Shown in pieces: positions 10,898 to 22,227 of a stretch of 64,000 nucleotides of DNA. The stretch is taken from positions 6,459,704-6,523,703 of the forward strand of contig NC_088304.1 in NCBI RefSeq assembly GCF_032854445.1, read 5' to 3'. Positions within the stretch are counted from its first letter, which is position 1. Each line of letters starts with the position of its first letter. A model generated the notes under the pieces. The model was not told the DNA's origin, did no database searches, and was given only the letters and a program-made list of their open reading frames with translations. The DNA comes from Liolophura sinensis (Eukaryota > Mollusca > Polyplacophora > Chitonida > Chitonidae). The translations under genes and the position numbers were made by a program.

Positions 10898-11126
10898 TAC
10901 TGTTACTTTGAAACACTACTCTCTTACGACTACAGTATTTAATTGTACATGTATTTTAACATCAAGCAAGTCCCCTACATGAAGTTGACGAAAACAAACA
11001 CATGAGTTTCTCTTGTTATCCACGATCTCCATGAAGTGTAAGAGAGTCCTTTAAAGACAAAAAGCTGATATTAATTATGTTGGAAGTGAAAGTCCCTTGT
11101 CTCTATAGTCCCATTAGTAAAATATT

Positions 11127-11771
11127 TAAAAGAAAAGAACACTTTTATACAAACTATACCTTAAATGAAAGAGCTATATAAACGGTGTGGAATTCTCTTT
11201 TTTAGATTTTTTTCAAGATGTCGTAAGAGAGAAAAACGGTTTTAAACATCGGTACTTCCTACAAAATCCACCTATTCGAGGCACATTGATAGCCCCGCCA
11301 TGTTTTAGGCTTGTCCAATCAAACGCCTCCTTTCATCCTCTTGAATATTCATAGTGACGTGAAGGTGCTTAAGGTTTTACTCTTACCATATGATCAACGT
11401 GCTTTTCTAGTCTCAGCTAAACACCTATGTATACCATGATCATCGTGGATTTTAAGGTTTGTGAAAGCCAACTCTAAAAAGGAAGAGTTTGGGATGTACT
11501 AGAGGGCCACATCATACCTACATGCGTGGCAGTTGCCTGCCAAACTGTGTCTGGAATGCATTGTCCTGAAGAGCTACTGGGCAAAGCTAAGCGCGTTGAC
11601 GTATGTAATCTGTTCAAATGTCTGGGTTAAGTGAGACTTTTAAGCTTTCGATGCTTAACTATTAAATACTCAAATACAAGCCCTACTTACAGAAAATGTA
11701 GGTATTTTATTGAACTTGTGCAGCTCTTTCATTTAAGCTATAGATTGTGTAAATGTGTTCTTTTCTTTTAA
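11127..11771. repeat. long inverted repeat (fold-back element)
   Basis: The arm at 11127-11175 is the reverse complement of the arm at 11722-11771, with roughly 43 of 48 bases pairing by eye. Shared core: agctctttcatttaag and gttcttttctttt on the right arm. The spacer is about 546 bases with no open frame of note. This suggests a non-autonomous DNA element or fold-back element. Confidence 0.75.
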
Positions 11772-11926
11772 GGACGTTGTATTAAGAAACTATAGGAAGA
11801 TATATGCACAATGCAAAGCTAGACGCCACTCGAACTCGTCAACACTCGTCAGACAATGAGAACGAGGAGTTCCCTTTGCCCTTTACTTCACTGTGCACAT
11901 AACTCTAACACAGAACATTCTGACGG

Positions 11927-12134
11927 AGGCCTGTTTCACGAATCCATCTTGGGCTTAAAGTAAAAAATTTGATCTTCTTAAACCACATTTCGAATTTGCA
12001 GCCTGATGCTCAAACTTCGCTGACAATGTACTGCCACAGCATTGAATCAGTGGTCCATATTTTATTGAAATGATGCATATCTTTTAGGAGTTTCATTTAC
12101 GATTTAAGCTAAACTCGAAATCGCTTTTGAAATG
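11927..12134. mobile_element. possible MITE
   Basis: The left end aggcctgtttcacgaatcc loosely pairs with the right end gcttttgaaatggggtct. The inner part contains the gcttaaa/tttaagc style seen in such elements. The match is imperfect and no second copy is evident. Confidence 0.3.
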
Positions 12135-12765
12135 GGGTCTAGTAGATGGACACTGAATATACATTGCAAATATTACCGCCAGGCAACGAAGAGTTCAGAC
12201 AATTAAAGCAGTCGCGCTCAAGCAGTCGCATACATGTGCACTTATACTGTGTTCTGTGAACAGTAACTTGCTTATACTGTGAACAGCTACTTGCTTATAC
12301 TGTGAAACAGTTTCTTGTTCACAAAATACATGTATCTTATAAAATAACTGGTATAAGAAACCTGAAAATTTCAGCTTTTATATCGTTTTAGAATTTGCTA
12401 TTCTTTTCTTTGGATTTAGAAAAGATTGCATAGTCTAATGACTGCGAAGTAGAGGTGGAATGTAACTGTTAAAAAAATGCCATTTAAAATTGAATTCAAT
12501 TATACAAAAATCATTAAACCTCAAGAAAAGTGCATAGGACTTTTATGTAATACATTTATGTAATACATTTATGTGATGCCCTATGGAACTTGACGACTCA
12601 CCCCATAAGGCCGCACCGATTATCACAATGACAGACGCGGCCTGGATCTTGCGGAAGAGCGAACATGCCATGTGGCTCCCACACTCTGCAACAAAATGTT
12701 ACAATATGCGTAACCCAGGGTATGCGTGAACAAAGCACTGAATAAAACTTGCTAATGTGCGCAAT

Positions 12766-12885
12766 CATTTATTTATTTCCTTGATTGGTGTTTTACGCCG
12801 CATTCGGAGAGAAGGGGGAAAAACTAACGACAATCCGCAAGTTGATAGCAGACTTTAACAAGTACTGCCGGAGGAGAAGCTGTGC
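12766..12885 (-). mobile_element. SINE fragment, diverged
   Basis: A (ttta) tail then cttgattggtgttttacgcc on the plus strand, followed by decayed sequence that still shows gacaatccgcaagttgat and a ggagaag end. Confidence 0.65.
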
Positions 12886-13428
12886 GTAATTAATTGGATT
12901 GCGAAATACTCAACTGAGAACATGTGTGTGTATTTATTTTCTGCATGCAGTGAAAATACAAAGTCGAATTTTGTTTGTTTGGTTGTTTGTTTTCTTTGAC
13001 GTGAAGTAACCAGAGAAGTAAAATGTACTACAGCATCAATTCCAAGCCGTTCAACACTAAAATCTTTGCATTATTATATCTAATTCTAAGTCTTACCAAA
13101 GCGGCGTAAATTAAGCCATCAAGCATGAAGTCAATCACGCCTTACCGGGCTCAGGAAAATGTACCCCAGCACTAATTCCAAGGCGTTTAGCTGCACACAA
13201 GTACGAAAAGGTTCTATATACATACATGCAATGTACCTCAAGCCAAAATCCGTACACATACTAGTTGTTGGAGCGAGATTATGTTCAAGTACGCATACTG
13301 ACAGGGCAGTGTTATATACAGCCATATACAGTTATATACTCGGATAGTGTATGCTAATCGAGCGCAATCCGCACTATATATACACGTCCCGTGCCGATCA
13401 GAGACCACCTCACAGTTCAGTTGGCCTG

Positions 13429-13464
13429 ACACACACACACACACACACATACACACACATACAT
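13429..13464. repeat. (CA)n microsatellite
   Basis: A nearly pure ac repeat with two interrupting t bases. Confidence 0.9.
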
Positions 13465-14227
13465 ATCATGCCTTTCTTTCTTATATGTATGTACCATGCC
13501 TTTCTGTCCATACAAGTGCGCAGTGGACTTAGATTGGGTGAAATTCAAATCTGTCATTTGAAAGTTACGCACGTCTACTTACTGTACACGACCGTTGGTT
13601 TGCGATGGCTGGTTGGGCTTACACATATAGGGTTTCTTGTACCCTCGCGTTGTCACGAATATACTCAACACACGTGGCCTATGTTGTTTTGCTTTACACC
13701 ACTATCAATGAAACCAAGTCTCCACATCTAACTTGGTATATACTGAGTTTGTACACAGGGCAACCTCTTATTTAAACTGTTTTACAGCGAGAAGCATTGA
13801 GCGAGGCGATACTCCGTGTATTGGGCCAGGGTTCTGTTCAGGGCCAGCACATATGACGGTGTTTCCCAGTGCTAGTGAGAGTGTTCCACATACCAGCCTA
13901 CCAGTTCCCAATTTTCTGCTTAAGAAAAACAGGGACGTCTCTACGACACCATTAAAGGTTGCTCACGGAAAATATGTGCTTGACGTTCGATTGTTGTATA
14001 GACTGCATGCTGGGCGAATATAGAGAATGAACTTCATTACAGTGAACTGTAGTGACTTCAAAATAATACCAGAGCGGAGGTGTCGTTTAAAAGGACTAGT
14101 CGGTGGTATGTATGCATGCGGTTTGGAGTACACCACCCCCCTCACAAAATAATAAACTAAACTGACAAATAATTATGGATTCAGACTGATGGCAGAATGT
14201 GTTATATTACTGTTACTTGCAAGGTGT

Positions 14228-14336
14228 TAATTCAAGCATATTCGGAGGGCATTATTCGGTGTACATTGATAAAATTAGCCCTGAAATTGGTCAATCCAAC
14301 CAATGTAGTTTTGTCTCCAAAATTTAATTAAAAACG
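14228..14336 (+). repeat. dispersed repeat, copy 1
   Basis: Shares catattcgga, ctgaaatt..tcaatccaac, caatgtagttttgt and aattaaaaa with 52846-52966 in the same order and spacing. No coding content. Type of element unknown. Confidence 0.55.
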
Positions 14337-15874
14337 GGTCTGGCTCCGTCATACTAACAAGGCATGGCTCCACCAAAGCCACAGCATGGCTAGATGCTCC
14401 ACGCTATGATAATAAATAGTAAGCAATTGCCAGTATGTTTGACGAAATTTAAAACACGTTGAATGGGGCCCGTTGACAGTGAAACATTAGTTTAGAAGTT
14501 TCAGCAGTAATGTTTTATGACCGTAGACTGAAATCGTCGACGTTAGTACACGCTCGATGGCATACATCAGCTTTGAGATATGTGTACACCATAGGCAGTG
14601 CTTTCCGGGATTTTGCTATCCATAAATGGATAGTTAGCAATGTCGAAATTGGTCGTCTCTTGTCACACAACCGACGTGAGGGGGAAGCCCTGGTGTTGAA
14701 TATATTTCTTTCACCGTTTCGATTATGTGGGGATAATGTACCGTAAGATAGTCGTCCCTACATCGCTTGAGAAGGTGAAGAAACGAGATTTATGAAGTTA
14801 ATAATAAATAAAACTTTTTCATGTTCTGGCCATCTTATTTTTTTCATTTACCTAGTTGCATAATTAAATGTTGTGTTGTGTTGTAGAAAACTGTTAGCAC
14901 GTATTGAGTCAAGCTGCTTGCAAGGTGCGATCCTGAAGGTTTGCGGTGGGCTGACCTTATTAACTGAGCGACCCTAATTGTTTGCGTCAGCCCCAGTGGT
15001 TTGGGTCGAAATTGGACGGCTATTTTGGGTACGTCAAATCTATACCCAATTTTTGGGGGTTGAAACTGACCAGGTTTTTTTTGGTCGAAGTGACCCAATC
15101 TTTGTAACAGTGCAAGACATGGTATTCTAAATAGTACTTTGAGCTAAACAATGCCTTCTGTGTTCTGAGAATTATGAAATGATGGACTGTCTTTTGAAAC
15201 ACTAAAAAAATCGACTTACTTAGGCGCTGGATTAGGCCTAAATCATACTGAGGGATTGTTCTATGTGGATAAGCGTTTACACTGCATTGTACCTTTCAAG
15301 CGTAAGTGTCCTGCAAATGTCTCTAGAACTGTTTAGTATCCACATGCATGATCTCAAAGTGTTTCAGCTTTCCGCAGAGCTCTAGATAACAACGTGGGTG
15401 GGAAGTTGTAGAGTATTTCGGGTATTGAATATATTTTTGGCAAATCCTCGAGTGTAAGTAAAATGCCTCTTTAATTGAGACTTATAAACGTGACAGTTTT
15501 AAAATCACAGCTGTGTTTATATAAACAGTTGCAACTGTAAGCGTAAATGAGACACGTTTACCAGCGCTACTCCTTCTTCCTTTACCCCGTGATATTGTGT
15601 ACGATACAAATGTTCAATGCTCAAGCATTAACATACACATATACCTGATGGACGCATCGGATATTACGTATATATGTACGCTCGTGTCTTTCCGACATCA
15701 CTTCAAACTGCGGACTACTTTTTCTTCCAGGAAACTATCTTCAGTTAAAATTATTATAGACTGTGATGCTAAATGCATTAATAAAACAGCTTGGTCTTTG
15801 AGAATTTGACTTCGGGATATTGCTTTCCCAAATGGCGGCTCAGACTGTGAAGTGGATATAATTTGCTTACTACC

Positions 15875-15983
15875 TTTTATTTATTTCATTGATTGGTGTT
15901 TTACGCGGTACTCAAGAATATTTCACTTATACGACGGCTGCCAGCATTATGGTGGGAGGAAAACGGGCCGAGCCCGGGGGAAA
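15875..15983 (-). mobile_element. tRNA-SINE, 5'-truncated copy
   Basis: The plus strand reads gattggtgttttacgcggta, caagaatatttcacttatac, gacggctgccagcattatgg and gggccgagcccgggggaaa, then stops. The head half is missing. Confidence 0.9.
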
Positions 15984-16042
15984 TTATTGCGTTCTATATG
16001 ACTTGTTCTGATGATCAAATGGCGTATATTGTGTATATACGT

Positions 16043-16321
16043 TGTTCATAATAGATTTATTTATTTATTTGATTGGTGTTTTACGCCGTACTCAAGAATA
16101 TTTTACTTATACGACGGTGACCAGCATTATGGTGGGACGACACCGGGCCGAGCCCAGGGGAAACCCACAACCATCGGAAGGTTGTTGCAAGACCTTCCCA
16201 CGTACGGCTGGAGCGGAAGCTTATGAGCTGGACTTGAACTCACAGCGACCGCACTGGTGAGAGACTCCTGGGTCATTACGCTGCGCTAGCGCGCTAAGCG
16301 ACTGAGCCACTGTTCATAATA
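16043..16321 (-). mobile_element. tRNA-SINE, near full length, with target-site duplication
   Basis: On the minus strand it starts with the tRNA-like head gtggctcagtcgcttagcgc (A box), reaches a B-box region gtgagttcaagtcc, then the conserved body and the ggcgtaaaacaccaatcaaa tail. An exact 11-base duplication, tgttcataata, flanks it at 16043-16053 and 16311-16321, so the insertion is intact and fairly young. The first few head bases are missing. Confidence 0.93.
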
Positions 16322-17082
16322 TAAGATAATGTTGTAACAGCGTAATCATCTCGTCATCACTTAGAAAACACATTATTATGTTCAGGAGCAGTAGACCCAG
16401 GATAAATCCTGGATCGAGTCACACCTAAGACTTTAAAAGAGCAAGTTGTAACTTCCTCACTTGGCGTTCAGCGTGAAGGGGATAGTGCAACAACTGGTTG
16501 ACCCGTATCAGTATAATGGCTCGGGCGGGACGGTTACTTGCCTTCGGTAAGTGGTCTCAGTGAAGCAGCACTAGATAAAAGAGCGGTGGAAATCCGTCCT
16601 ACAACAAGGAGGCATGTTACAAGCACCCTAAGGATACCTTCGTCGTAATATGACTGAAAAATTGTTAAGCACTCACTCATTATTATGTTAAATTTGACAG
16701 CTTATTTTTAGAGCGTATATATCGACAATGAACCAATGTTCTGCTTTTTTGTTTTTTGTTTAAATAACTGCAACAAAAGTATGATATTCCCTGTTGCGTT
16801 GATATTTTTTGCAGAAATCTGCTGTATCATGTATGGTGTAAGTTATCGTATTCATATAAGTCTTGGTCACTACCCACATATGCACTACCTACAAAAGCTA
16901 TGCTTTTAAATCACTAGTGCACGCGAGCGGCGGGTTCAATTCCGGTCTTGGGCAGGGAATTTGGGCGTTCGTTGAAGACCACTTGTTTGCCACTAATATG
17001 GTGTACAGATCTGTACGTGATCACATGCTGGCGGAAAAGTGAATTTGTCAGTAGCTTGTCGGTCACAGACAGACAGATATAA
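16322..17082. other. gene-free stretch
   Basis: No gene seen. A second-family SINE fragment lies in its second half. Confidence 0.4.
16905..17065 (+). mobile_element. SINE fragment, second family
   Basis: Contains a B-box-like cgggttcaattccggtcttg, then ggcagggaa and a decayed ttgtcagtagcttgtcggtc, matching the order seen in the copy at 56.8-57.1 kb. Confidence 0.5.
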
Positions 17083-17865
17083 TATTATTGGCGTTCAATT
17101 CACTGGAATGATTCACGCCAAAGCAATACAACAGCCTCAATTACTGATCATGGCAAAACACACAAAGGGTAGACAGAAAAAAAACAGTTCATAACAACAG
17201 TACACAAACGCAAATGTACTAAACCAGAAATATGCAAAGTGGAGTTCTGATCATGCAAAGCAATAATAAAACACACCAATATATACAAGCAGCATTTCAT
17301 GTAAAAAAGAAACAAAAATCTAAACAAGATTACAGCTCATGATAAAACGCGCAAGTAGGTTAAACCAAAAGCCTGCAGAGAGGAATTATGGTCCTGCCAC
17401 AGAACACCACAAAAAAGAAAAAAAAAATTTAATACCTATGGCAACTGACAATGTAGTTTCCAACCGCTTGAAAAACTTTTTGCACGTTTCTTACCGGCTG
17501 AAGCACAGACTCCATACCCCGTCTACGCACATCTGCACAAATAAGATCATGAAAAAGTTTCGTTCTTTGAGTTGTAAACCTGTTGCCTTTAAACAAACAA
17601 TGTTCACCAGTTTCTTCAACAAGACAACTTTGACACAGGCTCGAATCACGTACTTTAAGTCTGTGGAGTTATGAATTTAACGGGATATGGCCTGTTTGTA
17701 ATCTATAAAACATAACTTTGGAATTGAAAAATGAATCTTCCTTTCCCAGAGGTTTCCCACTGACTCTGCCACAGACTAATAAAATGTGACTGCATGTTGC
17801 TAATAATGTCTGATGGTGTAAAACTAATATTTCGGGTAGCACTGGTGCAAGCTAGAGCTTGCTAG

Positions 17866-18056
17866 CAAATCTGCCAATTCATTTCCAGCTACGCCTGCAT
17901 GCTCTGGGATCCGACTGATATTAACTCCTTTAAAATGTAGCACTGTACACATATGTAAAACCTCTAACACCATGGTTGAGGATACACTCCAACTGAAGTT
18001 TCTTATGGCTTGTAAAGCACTTAAAGAATCCGTAAAAATAACAACATCACCCTTTT
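17866..18056 (-). pseudogene. LINE RNase H domain, C-terminal part
   Basis: Translates as DVVIFTDSLSALQAIRNFSW, later ISRIPEHAGVAGNELADLLA. These carry the third and fourth RNase H acidic/His motifs (TDS and H..G..GNE.AD). The first half of RNase H and the whole RT are missing. A TAG and frameshifts follow, with HFISLWQSQWETSGKGRFIF readable in another frame. Confidence 0.8.
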
Positions 18057-18059
18057 CAT

Positions 18060-18251
18060 AATCCGCTGGGCCTGGGCTTTAGACCTCTTAAACACAATTA
18101 TATCCTTATACAACCTTGTATGCTGTGCTCTATTTCTGGCCCTTTTCCTTTCCTTGATAAGCTTGCGAACATTCCTCTGTCCACCAGGGAACAGGTACTT
18201 TTCCTGGAATGTTCCCAGAAGTTTTTGGAGCAGCCTGACCAGCTGCTGCAT
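18060..18251 (-). pseudogene. LINE linker between endonuclease and RT
   Basis: Basic region with IKERKRARNRAQHTRLYKDI and FKRSKAQAQRIMK, typical of the stretch between endonuclease and RT. The P-W-W motif (VPVPWW) just upstream is in another frame, so a frameshift lies near 18.17 kb. The frame ends at the deletion junction. Confidence 0.7.
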
Positions 18252-18306
18252 TTAATGCAGTAATAATGTTGTCTGTAAACTTATTCACATCACTGTCATA
18301 CAAGTC

Positions 18307-19076
18307 TTAATTGAAGTACAAATCACAAGTTTTGCTATACTTGGCCCAGTCTGCTTTACTTAACCTCCACCTTGGCAATGAGGCAGCGCGGTCGGAGCGA
18401 GGATGAAAGCCTAAAAATACTGATACTGGATAATGGTCACTTCCACATGGAGATTGATAATCGATTGACCACGTGCATATAGAACCTTGTCTTTTGGATG
18501 ACAATGTGAGGTCTATTGCTGAAAGTTTCCCAGAATATGCATCTAAACGAGTCCCAGAACCATCATTTAAAACCACCAGTTCATAATCTTGGATAACCTC
18601 ATACAAAATTCTACCATTTGTGTCAAGACCTGTGCTGCCCCACACAGCGTGGTGCGCACTGATGTCACCACATATAATAACTGGATTCGGAGCACAGTGA
18701 TCCAGTGAGACCTTAAAATGATTGTAGCCTAGCTTCTCACATACGTTATATAAGTTTACAACATTCACCGACCTGTTACTGTCCATTGCTATCTGGAAGC
18801 ACTAGCATTCAATAACTTTGAATGGCGGTGACTTTATTTCAGTACATGAAAGGCCATTCTTGATAAACATAGCAAGTCCACCTCTGCTGCCACACAACCT
18901 GTCTTCTCTAATGACAGCATATCCAAGAAAAGTAAAATCAAGTACTCAGGCTTTAAAAATGTTTCCTGTAAAGAAACTATGTCTGGTTTTGGATCAAGAT
19001 TGGAAAGGAAAAATTTAAATTCCTGACCATAGGCATACAACGACAGGATGTTTTGCTGCAAGATGTTGAAGGACAT
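18307..19076 (-). pseudogene. LINE AP-type endonuclease domain remnant
   Basis: Starts MSFNILQQNILSL, followed by DIVSLQETFLKP (catalytic Glu). It then changes frame near 18.8 kb and continues with VNVVNLYN, VIICGDISAHHAVWGS (catalytic Asp; the usual Asn is Ser) and CGSDHYPV (catalytic SDH). An in-frame TAA follows at about 18306. In active elements this domain nicks target DNA. Here it is broken by at least one frameshift. Confidence 0.85.
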
Positions 19077-19534
19077 TATAGTAAGTATACAACCCCAGAT
19101 TTCACACAAGTATACATATTGGAACTTATCATTATTATTTATGCATAAAGTTTCAGTGCTGCATTTTTTCTCACAATTCCTTAATATCAACGACAGAACC
19201 ATCAAGATGACGTTCTACACATTCAGCAATATGGTCAGTAACTTCTTTTTTCCCTTTTGATACTTTGATATAATGAAGCACTATCTCTGTGAACAGAGTA
19301 ACAACACTTATTACTGTAGATGAACTACACATTTAGGTCTGAACAGCAGCCTCAGAATCAGTTTGTGTACTAGCCCTTTTCTTTGGACATTTGCCTAAAG
19401 ATCTACGTGGGGTGTGATCTACACTGTGAACTACATGGATTTGCATGCTCTTCACCACTCGAGATATCCCAAATGGATTCGTCAAAAGCAGGATCCTGTA
19501 AAAACAATTCATGGCCTCACATTCCTGAGCTCTC

Positions 19535-19750
19535 TCACACTTTTGAGTGCCTCAGCGAAAGAGCTGTAACTCGAATAAACTGGGCTTTATTCGCCTCTTT
19601 AATTTTTGGGCAACCCTGATAGGCTGAGCTGAGGAGATTTCCACACTTTACACATTTTGGGGCATTTTTGTGCCCCTTTGGGGCATTTAGGCCTCCCCCC
19701 AAATACCATATATTACACCTCTGGACTAGGCTTTTGTTTGAACCCTGCAC
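19535..19750 (-). pseudogene. ORF1 Gag zinc-knuckle remnant of LINE
   Basis: The frame contains CVKCGNLLSSAYQGCPKIKE, the Cys motif and YxGCP signature typical of Gag-like ORF1 proteins of I and Jockey type elements. It binds element RNA in active members. The ORF1 part between here and the start at 20089 is much too short for a full ORF1, so a second internal deletion is likely. Confidence 0.75.
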
Positions 19751-19996
19751 ACAACATCTCGCCCCACTATAAAATCTACCTTTAAGAATTTCTTGAGTAA
19801 GTGATGAGTAAGTCTCGAAACTGCAAGCTTCTTCAAAACTTTCACAACACCCACTGCCTGCTGGGGTGCAGTGCCAAACTTAACTGGGCTTAAGCTGGCT
19901 ACAGGGGGGGCTACCCACGGCAGACATAACTACGTTACACGATTTCAAATGTCTCTCCTGCATGTAGCCTGACGCTTTTGCCTTCTTCTCTTGGTC

Positions 19997-20089
19997 TCAG
20001 TCAGTACTGACAGATCGCCCTCTGCTGCGCTTTCCACGAGTCACGGTTGATGTCGCTAAGTCCATGTTGTCCTCTTCTTCTTCCTCCAT
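19997..20089 (-). pseudogene. ORF1 (Gag) N-terminal remnant of LINE
   Basis: ATG at 20089-20087 opens MEEEEEDNMDLATSTVTRGK and a Lys/Arg/Ser-rich stretch, and stops after 30 codons. An acidic then basic start is common in LINE ORF1 proteins. The sequence after the stop stays lysine-rich for a while, so this looks like a truncated ORF1. Confidence 0.55.
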
Positions 20090-20166
20090 GCTTATAGACT
20101 ACGTGATAAAAAGTAGTAGTGTAGAACACTATTCTACGTGCACTGACATGAGTTGTTATTACAGCA

Positions 20167-20186
20167 CAGAGAGAGAGAGAGAGAGA
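20167..20186. repeat. (GA)n tract
   Basis: About nine ga units, lying in what would be the 5' UTR of the LINE on the minus strand. Confidence 0.85.
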
Positions 20187-20861
20187 ATGGCCCTGGGGCG
20201 ACTCAGGGTAAGGAAGAGACAACAGGAGCCGTGAAACACAGTGCTGAGTTACAGTGCAATTACAGCAGACATCTACACTAGTACAGCTACTACCTCAATA
20301 CCAAAGCAAAAAATTACAAATATACAAAGTAACAGTATAACACAATCCTATCGACCAAAGCAACAAGTTAACAACAACAACAACAGCAACACCAGGTTGC
20401 TGAAAAGTAAACTCAAATACCAAACAAAATAGTTCAACCGAGCCAAAAATTCCCTTGGAAGAAAAATACAGAAAATTAACGGAGCAATCACAACCTAATA
20501 AATGTACCATACAGGTCAGAAATACATCACAGTTCTCGAGAAACCCACGAAATTATCGGGGCAGAGAAAAATCACCTCCAACCTGACTAGAGGAAGGGAG
20601 GTAACCGTAGCTTGTCGGTTTCTTCCAATTACGAAAATGACTGCCATTGTGAAATTTATAAACAGGGGCGTTATAAACAAATGTACAAGTAGGCCTATGA
20701 CGTAAAGAACTATGAAGGTGGCCTGCATCACTAGCTTATTCGCCTGAGATGACTTTGAACATATATTATCAGCCCCCTGTATACATAGCTAGCCGGCGAG
20801 CGAGGTCGTATTTTCGCTCCCTGCTTTAGGCTACCTGCAAACCACTGCTACAATCTTGGGT

Positions 20862-21285
20862 ATATACGTGCATGGCGCGAAACAGTCTATCAAATTAAAA
20901 ATGGGCTATACCCCTATGTGCATGGCGTAAAACAGACTATCGAATTAACAGATGGGCTATACCCCCATGTGTATGGCGCGAAACAGACTATCGAATTAAC
21001 AGATGGGCTATACCCCCATGTGTATGGCGCGAAACAGACTATCAAATTAAAAAATGAGTTATAGGCCTACCCCTATGTGCATGGCGTAAAACAGACTATC
21101 AAATTAACAAATGGGTTTTACCCCTATGTGTATGGCGCGAAAAAGACTTTCAAATTAACAAATGGACTATAGCCCTATGTGCATGGCGTAAAACTGACTA
21201 TCGAATTAACAGATGGGCTATATCAATACATGCATGGCGTAAAACTGACTATCGAATAAACAAATGGGCTATACCTACGTGTACT
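20862..21285. repeat. 51-bp minisatellite, 8 copies
   Basis: Units begin near 20871, 20921, 20972, 21023, 21080, 21131, 21182 and 21233, so the period is 50-51 bases (one unit of 57). Each unit contains atggcg(c/t)gaaac, actatc(g/a)aattaac and atgggctatacccc. No coding content. Confidence 0.93.
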
Positions 21286-22059
21286 TCCAAAACTCGACAT
21301 CTCAGAATGTGTTTATAAATATCTATGTTTTACTCCGCATGCGATCTTGTTTCCTTCAATCACAAAACTGATCACCTTAATTTGAATATATGGGTGGAAA
21401 TCTCTTAAACATCAATCATGTTTACAAATATATACACAGACCGAAGATATATCGATTTTCAGTGCAAATTAAAGATGTTATAAACTTCTGAGTACAAACC
21501 ACCATTCAGTATATATTTGGGCAGTATTATGTATAAAATAAAAGCGCGCTCATGCATATATTTTATTTATTAACTTAATTCTTGTTAAAAAACGACATAC
21601 TAAAGAATTATACAGTTGTATGATGGCGTTCTGTATTATACGCTAGGCTGTGGTAACATTCACAGGGAGCGACCACTCATTGTCAACCAAAATACAAACA
21701 GCACTTTGTAAGCCCCTTTCTGTTGAGAACGAACAAAAGTAAAAAAAATAGATCCATAAAAAACAGGGGTATTTTCCTGCTGCAAGAAGACAGTATATCA
21801 CACATAATGATTCTTCAAGTGACTTTTTTTGACTAAAAAATAGTTAAAAACGAAATAAAAACCAAAGCGTACATACGTATATCTTTAATAAATAAATATA
21901 TAAAGGTAGTGCCTTTAAGACGAACTATTTTTTCGAGTTCATTAGTTTTCAGCTGTATGTAACAGCCTTTGTAAGGATTTATGAAGTGAAAGTAGAGTAA
22001 GGAGGTATATATGCAACTGAAAGAACAAAGAGAATTTAACCATAATTGGACCACACACC
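21286..22059. other. gene-free stretch
   Basis: AT-rich, no supported gene and no second copy of any element recognised. Confidence 0.45.
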
Positions 22060-22227
22060 TGCACTTCAAATGATGTTGTATATGCAATATCCTGTCATGG
22101 CTGCCCATCTGCTATATGTATTGGACTAACTGGACAGTCTCTCCGGAAACATCATAATGGACATAAACTTGACATTAGGAACATAAATTTACACCAACCA
22201 ATAGGTAAGCACTTCATCGAAGAATAA
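22060..22227 (+). pseudogene. Penelope-like element, GIY-YIG endonuclease remnant
   Basis: The frame starts CTSNDVVYAISCHGCPSA, then ICIGLTGQSLRKHHNGHKLD and QPIGKHF, and stops at 22225-22227. This is the layout of the GIY-YIG domain of Penelope-like retroelements: a VVY..SC..C start, (Y)IG.TG.SLR.R...H, then a conserved H-F. The Tyr of YIG is Cys here and an Arg is His, so it is dead. Similarity continues past the stop (LKICVMKQKHFK). No RT domain is visible upstream. Confidence 0.72.

Larger units (their letters stand above)
10898..12765. other. gene-free stretch upstream of sulfotransferase
   Basis: The 5' flank of the sulfotransferase gene. It must hold that gene's promoter, but I see no clear TATA box. 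A ccaat string near 11318 and a tgacgtga string near 11355 are possible binding sites, though they lie inside a large inverted repeat. Confidence 0.4.
12886..15874. other. gene-free stretch
   Basis: No supported gene. It includes a (CA)n tract at 13429-13464 and one copy of a dispersed repeat at 14228-14336. Several overlapping open frames around 13.1-14.0 kb on both strands have no recognisable domain and are biased by the CA repeat. Confidence 0.45.
17083..20225 (-). mobile_element. Degenerate, internally deleted non-LTR retrotransposon (I/Jockey-like)
   Basis: Read on the minus strand, remnants appear in the order expected of a two-ORF LINE. They are an ORF1 start with an acidic N-terminus at 20089, a Gag Cys motif at 19.6 kb, an AP-type endonuclease at 19076-18307, a basic linker at 18251-18060, an RNase H piece at 18056-17866, and a C-terminal Cys/His region (CQSC...H) near 17.55 kb. 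The 3' end near 17.1 kb reads ggcgtgaatcattccagtga and aacgccaat, then (ctgt)n. The reverse transcriptase domain is absent. Stops and frameshifts interrupt ORF2. RNase H after an AP endonuclease suggests the I group, but without the RT the clade is an inference. Confidence 0.82.

Noticed and set aside
13131-14023. Several overlapping frames on both strands, including a 126-codon one.
   Set aside because: Driven by the CA microsatellite and lacking stops by chance. No domain, no splice pattern.
17339-17674. 111-codon plus-strand frame.
   Set aside because: It is antisense to the C-terminal part of the LINE ORF2, whose Cys/His region reads on the minus strand here.
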